A DNA stretch of 58,455 bases from an uncultured Acidimicrobiales bacterium. GTDB lineage: Bacteria; Actinomycetota; Acidimicrobiia; Acidimicrobiales; SZUA-35. Location of the stretch: positions 1 to 58,455 of the forward strand of contig CALHCB010000095.1 of the NCBI GenBank assembly GCA_937930695.1, given 5' to 3'. Position 1 is the first letter of the stretch. Every line of letters starts with the position of its first letter. Shown here piece after piece: positions 16,639 to 25,036 of the stretch. A program made the translations under genes and the position numbers. The notes beneath the pieces were generated by a model. It ran no database searches. It was not told the origin of the DNA and saw only the letters and a program-made list of their open reading frames with translations.

Positions 16639-17628
16639 ATGTATCGAATCGATTGCCTGCAATTTGCGAACTGGTCGGAATCGATCTTTCGCGAGATGCG
16701 CGAGGGCGACGTTGACGCTGTCCACGTCACGATCGTGTACCACGAAACGTTCCGTGAAACCGTGGCCGAAATGTCGAAGTGGAACCGCATGTTCGATCGC
16801 TACAGCGATCTGATTCTGCACGGCCGAACGGCGGCAGACATCGATCGAGCTCGGGAAACGAATCGCACGGCGATCTTCTTCGGCTTCCAGAATCCTTCTC
16901 CGATCGAGGCCGACATCGACTTGGTCGAGATTCTCCACACGCTCGGCGCCCGATTCATGCAGCTCAGCTACAACAACCAATCGCTGCTGGCGACAGGTTG
17001 CTATGAAGCGGATGATCCCGGCATCACTCGGATGGGCAAGGAAGTGATTCGCGAAATGAACCGAGTTGGGCTCGTCGTTGACATGAGTCACTCGGCGGAT
17101 CGCTCAACCATCGAAGCAGCAGAACTTTCTGAGCGCCCCATCGCAATCACCCACGCCAACCCGCACGTGTGGGAACCAGCGTTGCGGAACAAGCGAGACG
17201 CGGTGATCCGGGCGGTTACCGAGAACGGCGGAATGATGGGTTTCTCGCTCTATCCCCACCATCTCAAAGACAAGACAAACTGCACGGCCGACAGCTTCTG
17301 CCAGATGGTGGCTGACGCGGCCGAAGCCTACGGCGTCGAGCACTTTGGAATTGGCAGCGACCTTTGCCAAGACCAACCGGACAGCATTGTGGAGTGGATG
17401 CGGGTCGGTCGTTGGACCAAGGGAATCGACTTCGGTGAAGGTTCGGCTTCAGCCCCGGGGTTTCCACCGCAACCATCGTGGTTCCAGACGAACAAGGACT
17501 TCGGGAACATCGAGGAAGGGCTCGGAGCCGTCGGTTTCGACCAGACGGAGGTGGGCCTGCTCATGGGTGACAACTGGTACCGCTTCTTCGATATGAACTT
17601 CGGGCCAGTCGGGACAACATCTCGATGA
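16639..17628 (+). CDS. M19 (renal dipeptidase-like) protein with altered metal site
   Basis: This 329-aa TIM-barrel protein is clearly related to M19 membrane dipeptidases: MGKEVIREMNRVGLVVDMSH, I-T-H-A-N-P, RNKRD and G-I-G-S-D are all present. His151, His172 (21 apart, as in the family) and Asp241 match second-site and active-site residues. The N-terminal H-x-D pair aligns to Leu7 and Phe9 after I-D-C, and the bridging Glu region reads F-G-F-Q-N (81-85). One metal site is therefore probably lost or rebuilt, and ordinary dipeptidase activity is doubtful. There is no signal peptide. An AGAAGGGGG ribosome-binding site precedes the ATG. The TGA overlaps the next ATG (ATGA, 17625-17628). Confidence 0.85.
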   Translation: MYRIDCLQFANWSESIFREMREGDVDAVHVTIVYHETFRETVAEMSKWNRMFDRYSDLILHGRTAADIDRARETNRTAIFFGFQNPSPIEADIDLVEILHTLGARFMQLSYNNQSLLATGCYEADDPGITRMGKEVIREMNRVGLVVDMSHSADRSTIEAAELSERPIAITHANPHVWEPALRNKRDAVIRAVTENGGMMGFSLYPHHLKDKTNCTADSFCQMVADAAEAYGVEHFGIGSDLCQDQPDSIVEWMRVGRWTKGIDFGEGSASAPGFPPQPSWFQTNKDFGNIEEGLGAVGFDQTEVGLLMGDNWYRFFDMNFGPVGTTSR

Positions 17629-19304
17629 CGGTGACCATCAGCGCTCGGTCGCCAGACATCGTCATGCGGCTCGAGCGGATGGGCTCCTTCCATCAAAGTC
17701 GGCTGTCGTTCATGCGGACCCTGATGCGGCGGATGAAGGAGGAACAGTGGGAGTTCGCCTGCACCCGGTTTGACGTCGATGAAAAGGGCGTTGGTGTTGC
17801 GCTGTACTCAGCGACGACTCCCGAACGTACCTACACACTCGTGGCGTTCGCCCACGATCTTCCCGATGACATGCGTTCGGATCGTGTGATCGCGACGGCT
17901 TGGGACACAACATTTGCGTTGCACGATGGGGTTCCCACCGCAGCTGACATCGAGCGTCTACGCGACAATGTTCCGCAGCAAGAAGCGGGACGAGTCTCAG
18001 GCAGTGAGCTCACTCTTTCCCGAGCAAACCGCTCCGCTCGATTATGGGAGAGCGTGATCGATTGTCTCGCCGCGGGAACCCAGCCCGAGCGAGAGGTCAT
18101 CGAGAATGTCGGCTATCTCATGCGAACCGCTGCCGTACACGGCAGTGGCAAATTCGGGGCTGCCGATCGCGCATCGATCGCTGACCGCCCGGAACTTCTT
18201 GCGCCCTTTCAGGTCGAGATGCTCACCGTCTACCTCATCCGAACTTTCGTGATGGATCTGGTTGAGCACATGGCTCGAAGCAAGTCGTCATCTGCAGTTG
18301 CGCTTAACCCTGAGCTGCGACGGTGTTTCGGTATCGGGAATTCGACCGGTCTCGGGATGGCCCCCTTTCTCGTCACCCATCCTCGATTGATCAACAACTG
18401 GATTGCGGCCCGCGAAGAGGCGCTCGTGCGCGTGCGTTCGGTGGTTCACCCGAGCGATGAAGAGGTTTCGTTGTTTCGGTCGTTCGTCAGACGAGCCCGC
18501 CGCACCGTCGAAACGTGGCACTCAGCACACGACCTTCAGCAGACCAAGATCGAGTCGTTGATGGCGGACCTGGATCAGCTCGATCACCACCTGGAATCGA
18601 TCGACCTGACCGAACGGAATGGATGGGATCGCTTCGTCGAATGGGCGCACGCCAATCTCTCGATCGAGGGACAAGAACTCGTGGTCTCCCTGGTGCTGGA
18701 GCCATATGGCCATCTGATCGACGACCTGGCAACGACGATGCACGCTGATGAGTCAGCCCCTGCTGCGATCGACGGAAGTCGATCTGTGGCCCAAACTCGC
18801 GACCAGCTCGCCTGTGACTACGCCTGGGCGCTCAGAGTGTCCTGGTCCGCTGAGGACGCCAATGCTCGAGCCTGGTACGTCTCTGAGGAGAAACTGGAGC
18901 CTCGCCTCGGCCAACGTCATGAAGAGCCGGTGGGGGAGTACGAACAGCCGCTTCAGCCAGGTCGAGACGCCGCCCGGATGTTCCTTGACCTGGAGCGAAG
19001 CGACGACGGTGAGACGCTCGGGAGCTTCTTGCGGCGCCATCCCGAGCATCGCCATACGGCTCGGCGATTGGCCGTGCTCGAAGAAGCCCCATATGCGGAG
19101 ATCCGAGACAACACGATCGATGCCGACATGCTCCCGATCGATTTGCTTCGGGCCAAGCTCAGCTTCTTCGGAGCGACGCACTTCGACCCTCGATCAGACC
19201 GCTGGGTCCGAATCACCATGTTCCAAGGGGCGCCGTTTCCTGACGAGCTGCAGACTTCGGATCCTGACGCGTGGGTGTACCCCGTCATCGAAGGTGCTGT
19301 GTGA
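17625..19304 (+). CDS. Unrecognised 559-aa protein in M19-DUF3726 operon
   Basis: I do not recognise this family. The protein is 559 aa, soluble and charged, with no signal peptide or membrane helix. Helical stretches rich in Arg/Glu occupy the N-terminus (about 10-45), and an E-R-T-Y-T-L-V-A-F-A-H-D strand-like block follows near 65-76. A conserved-looking glycine motif, GIGNSTGLGMAPFLVTHPR, lies near residues 227-245 and is the best candidate functional site. The C-terminus carries FDPRSDRWVRITMFQGAPFPDEL, possibly a small folded module. Both ends overlap neighbours by 4 bp (ATGA upstream, GTGA downstream), so it is translationally locked between the M19-like and DUF3726 proteins and probably acts with them. 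Confidence 0.75.
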   Translation: MTVTISARSPDIVMRLERMGSFHQSRLSFMRTLMRRMKEEQWEFACTRFDVDEKGVGVALYSATTPERTYTLVAFAHDLPDDMRSDRVIATAWDTTFALHDGVPTAADIERLRDNVPQQEAGRVSGSELTLSRANRSARLWESVIDCLAAGTQPEREVIENVGYLMRTAAVHGSGKFGAADRASIADRPELLAPFQVEMLTVYLIRTFVMDLVEHMARSKSSSAVALNPELRRCFGIGNSTGLGMAPFLVTHPRLINNWIAAREEALVRVRSVVHPSDEEVSLFRSFVRRARRTVETWHSAHDLQQTKIESLMADLDQLDHHLESIDLTERNGWDRFVEWAHANLSIEGQELVVSLVLEPYGHLIDDLATTMHADESAPAAIDGSRSVAQTRDQLACDYAWALRVSWSAEDANARAWYVSEEKLEPRLGQRHEEPVGEYEQPLQPGRDAARMFLDLERSDDGETLGSFLRRHPEHRHTARRLAVLEEAPYAEIRDNTIDADMLPIDLLRAKLSFFGATHFDPRSDRWVRITMFQGAPFPDELQTSDPDAWVYPVIEGAV

Positions 19305-19915
19305 ACCTGTCGCTCGGAGAATTTCAGGCGCTTGTTGCGAAAGCGTTTCGAGGCGGTGGTTACAGCTGGGGACTCACCGAGGACGCTTCGTTTGTCGCTC
19401 GCCGTATTGCGGAGTCAGGGTTGCCGGCAGGAGAGATGGCGGTTCGACTTCTTGACCGTGTCGACGGTGGTCCGCTCACCGATCGCATGCCGGACGAGCG
19501 GTGGGATACGTCGGGCAGTGGGCTTTGTCCTGTTTGCGTCGGCGCCTCGATCGCTGATCAGTCAGGATGCGACCGTCTTGAGATCGGCCCGACCTTTGAG
19601 CCTGTTTTCCTCGCCCCATTCTTGGCATCAACCGTGCGGACCCAACGTGGATACGGGTATCTGATCGAATGGCCCAGTGGTCGATGTGAGGTGTCGGCGA
19701 CGGGCATCTCGGTGCAGGATCCGTCACCCCCCGGCGCCGTTCCCTTAACGGTGTCACGTCAGCGAATGACCATTGAACGGTCGTCGCGACTCGACCGTGT
19801 CGAGCTTTCCGAGGTCACCTATGAGCGGCTGTCTGTGTTTGCTCACCGAACCTACGCGCCGGCAACTGAGGCCAGTCGAATCGCCGGAGCAGGCGCCGAG
19901 ACCGACGACGGTTGA
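19301..19915 (+). CDS. DUF3726 family protein
   Basis: This 204-aa protein has the DUF3726 N-terminal pattern LSLGEFQALVAKAFRGGGY followed by S-W-G-L. Function is unknown. A C-P-V-C pair (residues near 69-72) and further cysteines occur in the middle. I chose the GTG at 19301 because it overlaps the upstream TGA as GTGA; an ATG at 19271 would lie inside the preceding gene. It is the last gene of the three-gene unit and is followed by a very strong hairpin. Its co-occurrence with the two upstream proteins is the main clue to function. Confidence 0.8.
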   Translation: MNLSLGEFQALVAKAFRGGGYSWGLTEDASFVARRIAESGLPAGEMAVRLLDRVDGGPLTDRMPDERWDTSGSGLCPVCVGASIADQSGCDRLEIGPTFEPVFLAPFLASTVRTQRGYGYLIEWPSGRCEVSATGISVQDPSPPGAVPLTVSRQRMTIERSSRLDRVELSEVTYERLSVFAHRTYAPATEASRIAGAGAETDDG

Positions 19916-19919
19916 GGGC

Positions 19920-19945
19920 CGGGCCCCGACATTTGTCGGGGCCCG
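19920..19945. terminator. Strong bidirectional terminator hairpin
   Basis: A perfect 12-bp inverted repeat (CGGGCCCCGACA, TT, TGTCGGGGCCCG) begins 5 nt after the DUF3726 stop and ends 13 nt before the convergent ABC binding-protein stop. It should terminate both transcripts. Confidence 0.75.
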
Positions 19946-19957
19946 ATTCTCAACATT

Positions 19958-22300
19958 TCAGCCGAGTCCGTCCAAGATGGCGGCCGCACCCGTGGCGGGG
20001 CCGACGATCAAACCGTCCGGTGGCGACAGGATGTGCAACGAGGTGACGAGCGCGAGATTTGTTCCCGTCTTGATCAGCACGATGTCGGTATCGATGCCGA
20101 ATCCGTCAGCTGTTCCTGCGACTCCGTAGCTGTGGCTCTCGTCGCCCCACGTTCCAAGATCGCGTGTGACGTAGCCGAGTTCGAGCTGCGCTCCGGAACT
20201 CTCGAGTACCGACGAGAAGTCCGCGCAGTCGACGGTCGCTTGGTCGTATCGGCCGATGATCTCATCGGCCTCGCCCTCGGCCAGCTCGTAGATATGGATA
20301 TTGACGCGCGGGCCGAGCGTTGGATCTCCAACGAATTGCTGATTGGTGTTCGAGATCGGGACGATGTCTCCAAGGAAGCTGATATCCGGGCAGAGGACCG
20401 ACAACGCTGGATCGGTGTTCCCCAGAGTCAGGCCGGCTGGAGGTGCAGGCATCGCGGCCTCGACATCCGGGTTCGAGGGAATCGCGTTGGCATCCTCGGT
20501 CGGCTCATCTTCCTCCTCTGGTTCGTCTGGGACATCCGGGATCTCGATGTAGCCAGTCGGAATGTCGTCGAGCGGCTCCGCACCATCAATCCAGACTTCA
20601 GGCCACCAGACGCGACCACCGCTCAACCGTTCGCTGCCTCCTCCGTCAGGGTAGGTATAGGTCTCGAGGCCGTGAACCGTCGGTTTGGTGATGACGACGG
20701 TGGATCCTGAAGCCCACCAGGAGACCGGCATCTGTTCCGCGGTGATGCGGCTGATCTCGGCGGCTGCCGCCTTACGAGTCTCGAAGTCGAGATTCGACCG
20801 AAGCTCGCTGATCTGGGCATCAATCTCTGGTGAGTGAAAGTTCGTCCAGTTCAGGACCTGTCCGTCGACGTAGCGAGTGCGAAACAACTGGAGCGGGTCC
20901 TGAGAGTTGCCATCCGCCCAGCAGGCGACCTGGAAGTCCCCGGCGAACAGAGGCTCGCTGGCCGACCCGACAATCTTGGTCACGAAGCTCGCCTGTTCGG
21001 TCGTGACGATGTCGACTTCGAAGCCGATGTCGCCCCATTCCTGTACGAACAACTGAGCCCGATCGCGGTTGATCGGGTCGGTGTTGCAGTCGTAGGTGAA
21101 GGTGACGGGGTCGCCAACGGCCTTCCCATCGGATCGCTCCGGGTCATTCACGTATTCCTGCGCCAGTGCCTGAGCGGCAGCAAGGTCATAGGTGGCGTAC
21201 TCCGCACCTGCATCCTCGTCATACCACTTGCTCTCGGAGTTGAAGTACTGCGTGCGGGTGACATTGATCCCAGAGAGGTTCGCTGCGCTGAGTGCGTTTG
21301 CGCTCTCAGGGTTCAGTGCGTGAGAGGCGGCTCGCCGAATTCGTACATCATCGAACGGTGGCTCGAACGTGTTGTACACGTTCAACCCTGCTCCGTTGCC
21401 GATGTACTCATAGGCGATGGCGCCGTCGTCGATCAGATCCTGGAGGCCTTCGGGTCCCCCCTGTGTCGCGAGATCGAGGTCGCCGGCTGCGAAGCTCGCC
21501 CGGCGAGCATCGGCGTCAGAGAGCACGCGAAAGCGAATGCGATCGAGATAGGGGAGCGTGCCGCCGTCGGGGGCTGAGCGCCAATAGTTGGGGTTGCGGA
21601 CAACGACCATCTCAGAGTCCCTGGTCCAGGATTCGAACATGAAGGGACCCGTGCCGATCGGATTTTCGGCGGAGTCATCCAGACCGAAAGCTCGACCGGC
21701 TGTCGGGGAGAAGACGGCGCCGGAAGCATTGCCTGCCAGCGTTTCCTCGAATGCAGGGTCTGCGTCCTTCAGAACGTACCGGACGGTGAATTCGTCCATT
21801 GCCTCCGCAAAGTCAATGGAGGAGCTCGAACCGAAGGGGCCCGCGAGCCACTGCTCAACCATGCCGACTGCTGCGTCTGCGTTGAGGTCGGTCCCGTCGT
21901 GGAAGGTGACGCCCTCGCGGATGGTCATGGTCCACTCAGTGGCGTCATCGTTGGGTGTCGCTCGGGCGGCAGCAAGAACCGGAATGAGTTCTCCCGTGCC
22001 CGTTTGGTGATACCAGCGGTCATACAGCGCATCGAGCACGAGGAATCCAGCGGAGAACGCGGTTTCAGCGCTCGGCGGATACCAACCGGTGCTTTCGGCA
22101 ACGATGCCGATCGTGACCTCGCCGCCGCGCTGAATCTCCAGGCCGCTCTCGTCAGGAGCCGCCTCCACTTCAGCCTCGCCAATGTCGGCGCTGGTGGTTG
22201 GCCCATCGGTGGCAGAGTCCTCGTCGCCACCGGACGTGCAGGCGGCGGTGAAGAGCGCGAACGCGAGAAGCAAGGCGGTCCATCGGTGGAGACGATGCAT
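19958..22300 (-). CDS. Oligopeptide-type ABC substrate-binding lipoprotein with C-terminal extension
   Basis: This 780-aa extracytoplasmic solute-binding protein belongs to family 5 (peptide/nickel type). The ATG at 22300 follows a GAAGGGA ribosome-binding site and gives a lipoprotein signal with Cys21 (FTAAC); an upstream ATG at 22372 lacks these features. The binding domain covers about residues 45-585. An acidic linker (PDEPEEEDEPTED) and a roughly 190-residue extra domain follow, with Cys637 and Cys692 and a strand-rich pattern recalling the PknH-type extracellular domain of actinobacterial lipoproteins. That resemblance is my impression only. Two permease genes lie immediately upstream. 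The ligand could be a peptide, metal chelate or sugar oligomer. Confidence 0.88.
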   Translation of the reverse strand: MHRLHRWTALLLAFALFTAACTSGGDEDSATDGPTTSADIGEAEVEAAPDESGLEIQRGGEVTIGIVAESTGWYPPSAETAFSAGFLVLDALYDRWYHQTGTGELIPVLAAARATPNDDATEWTMTIREGVTFHDGTDLNADAAVGMVEQWLAGPFGSSSSIDFAEAMDEFTVRYVLKDADPAFEETLAGNASGAVFSPTAGRAFGLDDSAENPIGTGPFMFESWTRDSEMVVVRNPNYWRSAPDGGTLPYLDRIRFRVLSDADARRASFAAGDLDLATQGGPEGLQDLIDDGAIAYEYIGNGAGLNVYNTFEPPFDDVRIRRAASHALNPESANALSAANLSGINVTRTQYFNSESKWYDEDAGAEYATYDLAAAQALAQEYVNDPERSDGKAVGDPVTFTYDCNTDPINRDRAQLFVQEWGDIGFEVDIVTTEQASFVTKIVGSASEPLFAGDFQVACWADGNSQDPLQLFRTRYVDGQVLNWTNFHSPEIDAQISELRSNLDFETRKAAAAEISRITAEQMPVSWWASGSTVVITKPTVHGLETYTYPDGGGSERLSGGRVWWPEVWIDGAEPLDDIPTGYIEIPDVPDEPEEEDEPTEDANAIPSNPDVEAAMPAPPAGLTLGNTDPALSVLCPDISFLGDIVPISNTNQQFVGDPTLGPRVNIHIYELAEGEADEIIGRYDQATVDCADFSSVLESSGAQLELGYVTRDLGTWGDESHSYGVAGTADGFGIDTDIVLIKTGTNLALVTSLHILSPPDGLIVGPATGAAAILDGLG

Positions 22301-22368
22301 GGGATTCCCTTCGTGGTGACTCGTTGGAGAGTCGTGAGTGTGGTGGTTGGCGGTCGGTCGAGCTGGAT

Positions 22369-23244
22369 TCAAAGCTGGGCATCTCGATGCTGGTACTTGC
22401 GTCGGAGCCCATCGCCGATCAGGTTCAGCGACAGAATGGTGAAGAACATCGCGCCAGCGGAAACGAGCGCCAGATTGAGCGACTCGTCGAGCGCGCTCTT
22501 GCCCTCAGCGATCATTGACCCCCAGGTCGCCTGAGGCGGTGGGATTCCGAAGCCGAGAAAGGCAATCGTCCCCTCGGCCACGATCACGCCGCCCAAGGCG
22601 AGAAGCCCGAAGGTGATCAGCGTGGTCAGGACGTCGGGCATGAGCACGCGCAGGATGAGCCTGCGATTCGTGGCTCCGATCATGCGACTCGCCAATACCC
22701 ATTCTCGTTTCATGAGGACCAGGGTTGAAGCCCGAGCGAAACGTATGTAGCCGGGGATAGCGAGGACACAGAACACCAACGTGATGACCTTGAGGGACGC
22801 TCCGACCATCGCCACCACCCCGAGAAGGAGGACGAGGGCAGGAAACGACAGCATCACGTTCACGATCGCCATGACAAGGCGTTCGCTTCGGCCACCGAAG
22901 AAGCCGGTTGTGGTGCCGATCAATCCGCCAACGAGAATTCCCACGGTGACGGTCACGACGCTGATGAATACAGAGACCTGGGCGCCCTGAACGAGGCGAG
23001 AGAGGATGTCACGTCCGAGTTGATCGGTTCCGAGGATGTATCCGTCGGAGAAGATCGGCAGGAGCTTGTCGGCTGGATTGATTCGGTTGGCGTCTTTGAG
23101 TGGCAACAGATCACCGAACACCGCAGCGAGCAGGATCAGGCCGATCCAAACGGAGCTCGCCCAGAAGAGCACGCCCATGCCCTTGGTGCGCTTGGCTGTC
23201 GATCCGGAATCTGCGGCGACTGTGCTCAGCTGAATGCTAGCCAC
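22369..23244 (-). CDS. ABC transporter permease, DppC/OppC type
   Basis: This 291-aa inner-membrane permease of the peptide/nickel importer class has an N-terminal helix, then GTDQLGRDILSRLVQGAQVS, five further helices and the EAA-loop region (ARASTLVLMKREWVLASRMIG). I chose the GTG at 23244, which overlaps the end of the DppB-type gene by 8 bp and has AAGG 6 nt upstream; the longer frame to 23304 lies inside dppB. It pairs with the DppB-type permease to form the membrane channel for the binding protein downstream. No ATPase gene is present in the cluster. Confidence 0.9.
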   Translation of the reverse strand: MASIQLSTVAADSGSTAKRTKGMGVLFWASSVWIGLILLAAVFGDLLPLKDANRINPADKLLPIFSDGYILGTDQLGRDILSRLVQGAQVSVFISVVTVTVGILVGGLIGTTTGFFGGRSERLVMAIVNVMLSFPALVLLLGVVAMVGASLKVITLVFCVLAIPGYIRFARASTLVLMKREWVLASRMIGATNRRLILRVLMPDVLTTLITFGLLALGGVIVAEGTIAFLGFGIPPPQATWGSMIAEGKSALDESLNLALVSAGAMFFTILSLNLIGDGLRRKYQHRDAQL

Positions 23245-24184
23245 GGCGGAGCCTTGGGTCGGCGAGCTGATAGCTGAGATCAACGACGAAGTTGACCACG
23301 ACATACGAAGCAGCGATCACGAGCACGGTGCCTTGCACCAACACGAGGTCGCGGGTCGAGATGGCAATGATGAGCATGGTCCCGATGCCAGGGAGTCCGA
23401 AGATCTGTTCGATGACGAGTGCGCCGGTCATGGCACCTGCCACCTGTAGACCAATAAGCGTCAACATCGACATCAGTGAGCCGGGTAGCGCGTGGCGAAA
23501 CAGGATGTAGCGATTGGTCATTCCCTTCGCCCGGGCGGCGCGAATGAAGTCGCTTTGCAGCGTCTCGATCATGTCGGAACGAAGGACTCGGGTCAGGACA
23601 GCGACCTCTCCAAGCGCCATGGCCGAAACCGGGAGGATGACGTTCTTCAGATTCTGGAGGGGAGCCTCGGTGAACGGCACCCACGCAGGCGCCGCCGGGA
23701 GCCACTTCAGCTGGACGGCAAAGATGATCAGCAGGCCGATGGCCAGGAGAAAGCTCGGGAGCGACAGGACGCCGAAGCTGATGGCCGTCACGAGGCGATC
23801 GGTGGCCCCTCCTGCGCGCCAGGCGCTGAGGATTCCGAGCGGAATGGCAAGGAGAACGCCGAAGAAGATCGCAAGGAAAGCCAATTCGAGTGTCACGGGG
23901 ATCTTGTCTTTGAGTGTGTCGGTCACGTTCTGATTGAGACGGTTGGAGCGACCGAGATCCCCTTGCAGTACGTCGCCTAGCCAGCGGGCGTACCGAGCAG
24001 GCAACGGATCGTCCAGCCCGAGTTCTTCCCGTAGCTCGGCAACGGACTCTGGCGTGGCGTTCTCGCCCAGGATCTGGAGTTCGGGGTTCCCGGGCACGAT
24101 CGACAACAGCAGGAAACTCAAGAGCGTCACGACGAACAGAACGACGACGAGTTCGACCAGCTTGGACGCGATCAGGCGAGGCAT
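23237..24184 (-). CDS. ABC transporter permease, DppB/OppB type
   Basis: This 315-aa permease has the family N-terminus: a first helix with F-L-L-L-S-I-V-P-G-N-P, and a periplasmic region ending in LGLDDPLPARYARWLGDVLQ. The EAA loop (IETLQSDFIRAARAKG) and terminal helices (VNFVVDLSYQLADPRLR) follow. It is first in the order permease, permease, binding protein. It is divergent from the PNPOx-cupin gene with a 155-nt spacer. No ribosome-binding site of quality precedes its ATG. Confidence 0.9.
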   Translation of the reverse strand: MPRLIASKLVELVVVLFVVTLLSFLLLSIVPGNPELQILGENATPESVAELREELGLDDPLPARYARWLGDVLQGDLGRSNRLNQNVTDTLKDKIPVTLELAFLAIFFGVLLAIPLGILSAWRAGGATDRLVTAISFGVLSLPSFLLAIGLLIIFAVQLKWLPAAPAWVPFTEAPLQNLKNVILPVSAMALGEVAVLTRVLRSDMIETLQSDFIRAARAKGMTNRYILFRHALPGSLMSMLTLIGLQVAGAMTGALVIEQIFGLPGIGTMLIIAISTRDLVLVQGTVLVIAASYVVVNFVVDLSYQLADPRLRRG

Positions 24185-24339
24185 GCGATAGCCACAGAAA
24201 ATCTTGAATTACCCCTATGCATTGCCAGTGTCCCCCGACGAATCTCGGTCGAGTTTTAGCGGACAGTTTCGGCTGGGAGCCAATCATCGACCACCAGCTC
24301 AGGTTTGCTATCTCGTCCACTCGTCCGCTGTCTGGCACG

Positions 24340-24978
24340 ATGACATGCATGAGCATCAAGGTGTCTCCAGAAGAATTGTCAGATGAACTGCGACGCTGGG
24401 GCTTCGGCTTCCTGATCACGGTCGGTAGCGATGGGGCCAGTCATGTCATCTCGTTGATGCCCGAGGTGGTCGACGATGGAGCGAACGGGGTTCGATTGCG
24501 GTTCGATGCCGGCGGTGGTCGCGCCTGTCGCAATGTCGCCGAGCATGCCGCCGTCACGATTGTGTTCCCACCTCGATCATCAGGGGACGGGTTCAGCCTG
24601 CTCGTTGACGGCGATGCGATCGTTGAGGGCGACATCGTCGTTGTGGCACCATCCGGGGCTGTGCTCCACCGGCCGGCGCCGCCACTGCCCGGTCTGCAGC
24701 GTGTTGACTGGGGGAGCGAGGCTGATTACCGAGCGAGAGTCTCGAGAGACGGCTTTGCCGATCCGTCCTCTCGTCCTTTCGAGGTGGACCCTGACTCTCC
24801 GCTGCATGGCCATGAAGCGGATGTTCGCGGCCTTGTTGTTTCGGGCACGTTCGTCTTGCGGATGGATGGCGCCGACGAGACGTTCGAGTCCGGTGACGGG
24901 TTCGAGCTTGCGTCCGGAACGCTACACGCCGAGAGCTCAGGTGACGCGGGAGCGACGGTGTTGCTCGCTCTTCGGTGA
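24340..24978 (+). CDS. PNPOx-like flavin split-barrel fused to cupin
   Basis: This 212-aa protein has two modules. Residues about 8-120 resemble the pyridoxamine-phosphate-oxidase/F420-type split barrel (WGFGFLITVGSDGASHVISL, then CRNVAEHAAVTIVFPP and VLHRPAP). Residues about 150-212 read as a small cupin: G-H-E-A-D-V-R-G-L-V-V-S-G-T-F, E-S-G-D-G-F, L-A-S-G-T-L-H. Starts at 24340 and 24349 are both possible. Function is unknown; a flavin or haem reductase with a ligand-binding cupin tail can be imagined. It is divergent from the ABC importer and convergent with the MFS gene. Confidence 0.65.
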   Translation: MTCMSIKVSPEELSDELRRWGFGFLITVGSDGASHVISLMPEVVDDGANGVRLRFDAGGGRACRNVAEHAAVTIVFPPRSSGDGFSLLVDGDAIVEGDIVVVAPSGAVLHRPAPPLPGLQRVDWGSEADYRARVSRDGFADPSSRPFEVDPDSPLHGHEADVRGLVVSGTFVLRMDGADETFESGDGFELASGTLHAESSGDAGATVLLALR

Positions 24979-25036
24979 ACCCACATGACGCTCAGTTTCA
25001 GCAGGCGTCACGCAGCCCGATGCGCGGTGTGTCGAG

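Noticed and set aside
24986..25010. TGACGC/GCGTCA repeat as a terminator between the PNPOx-cupin and MFS genes
   Set aside because: The stem is only 6 bp with a 13-nt loop and no T-run; too weak to list.
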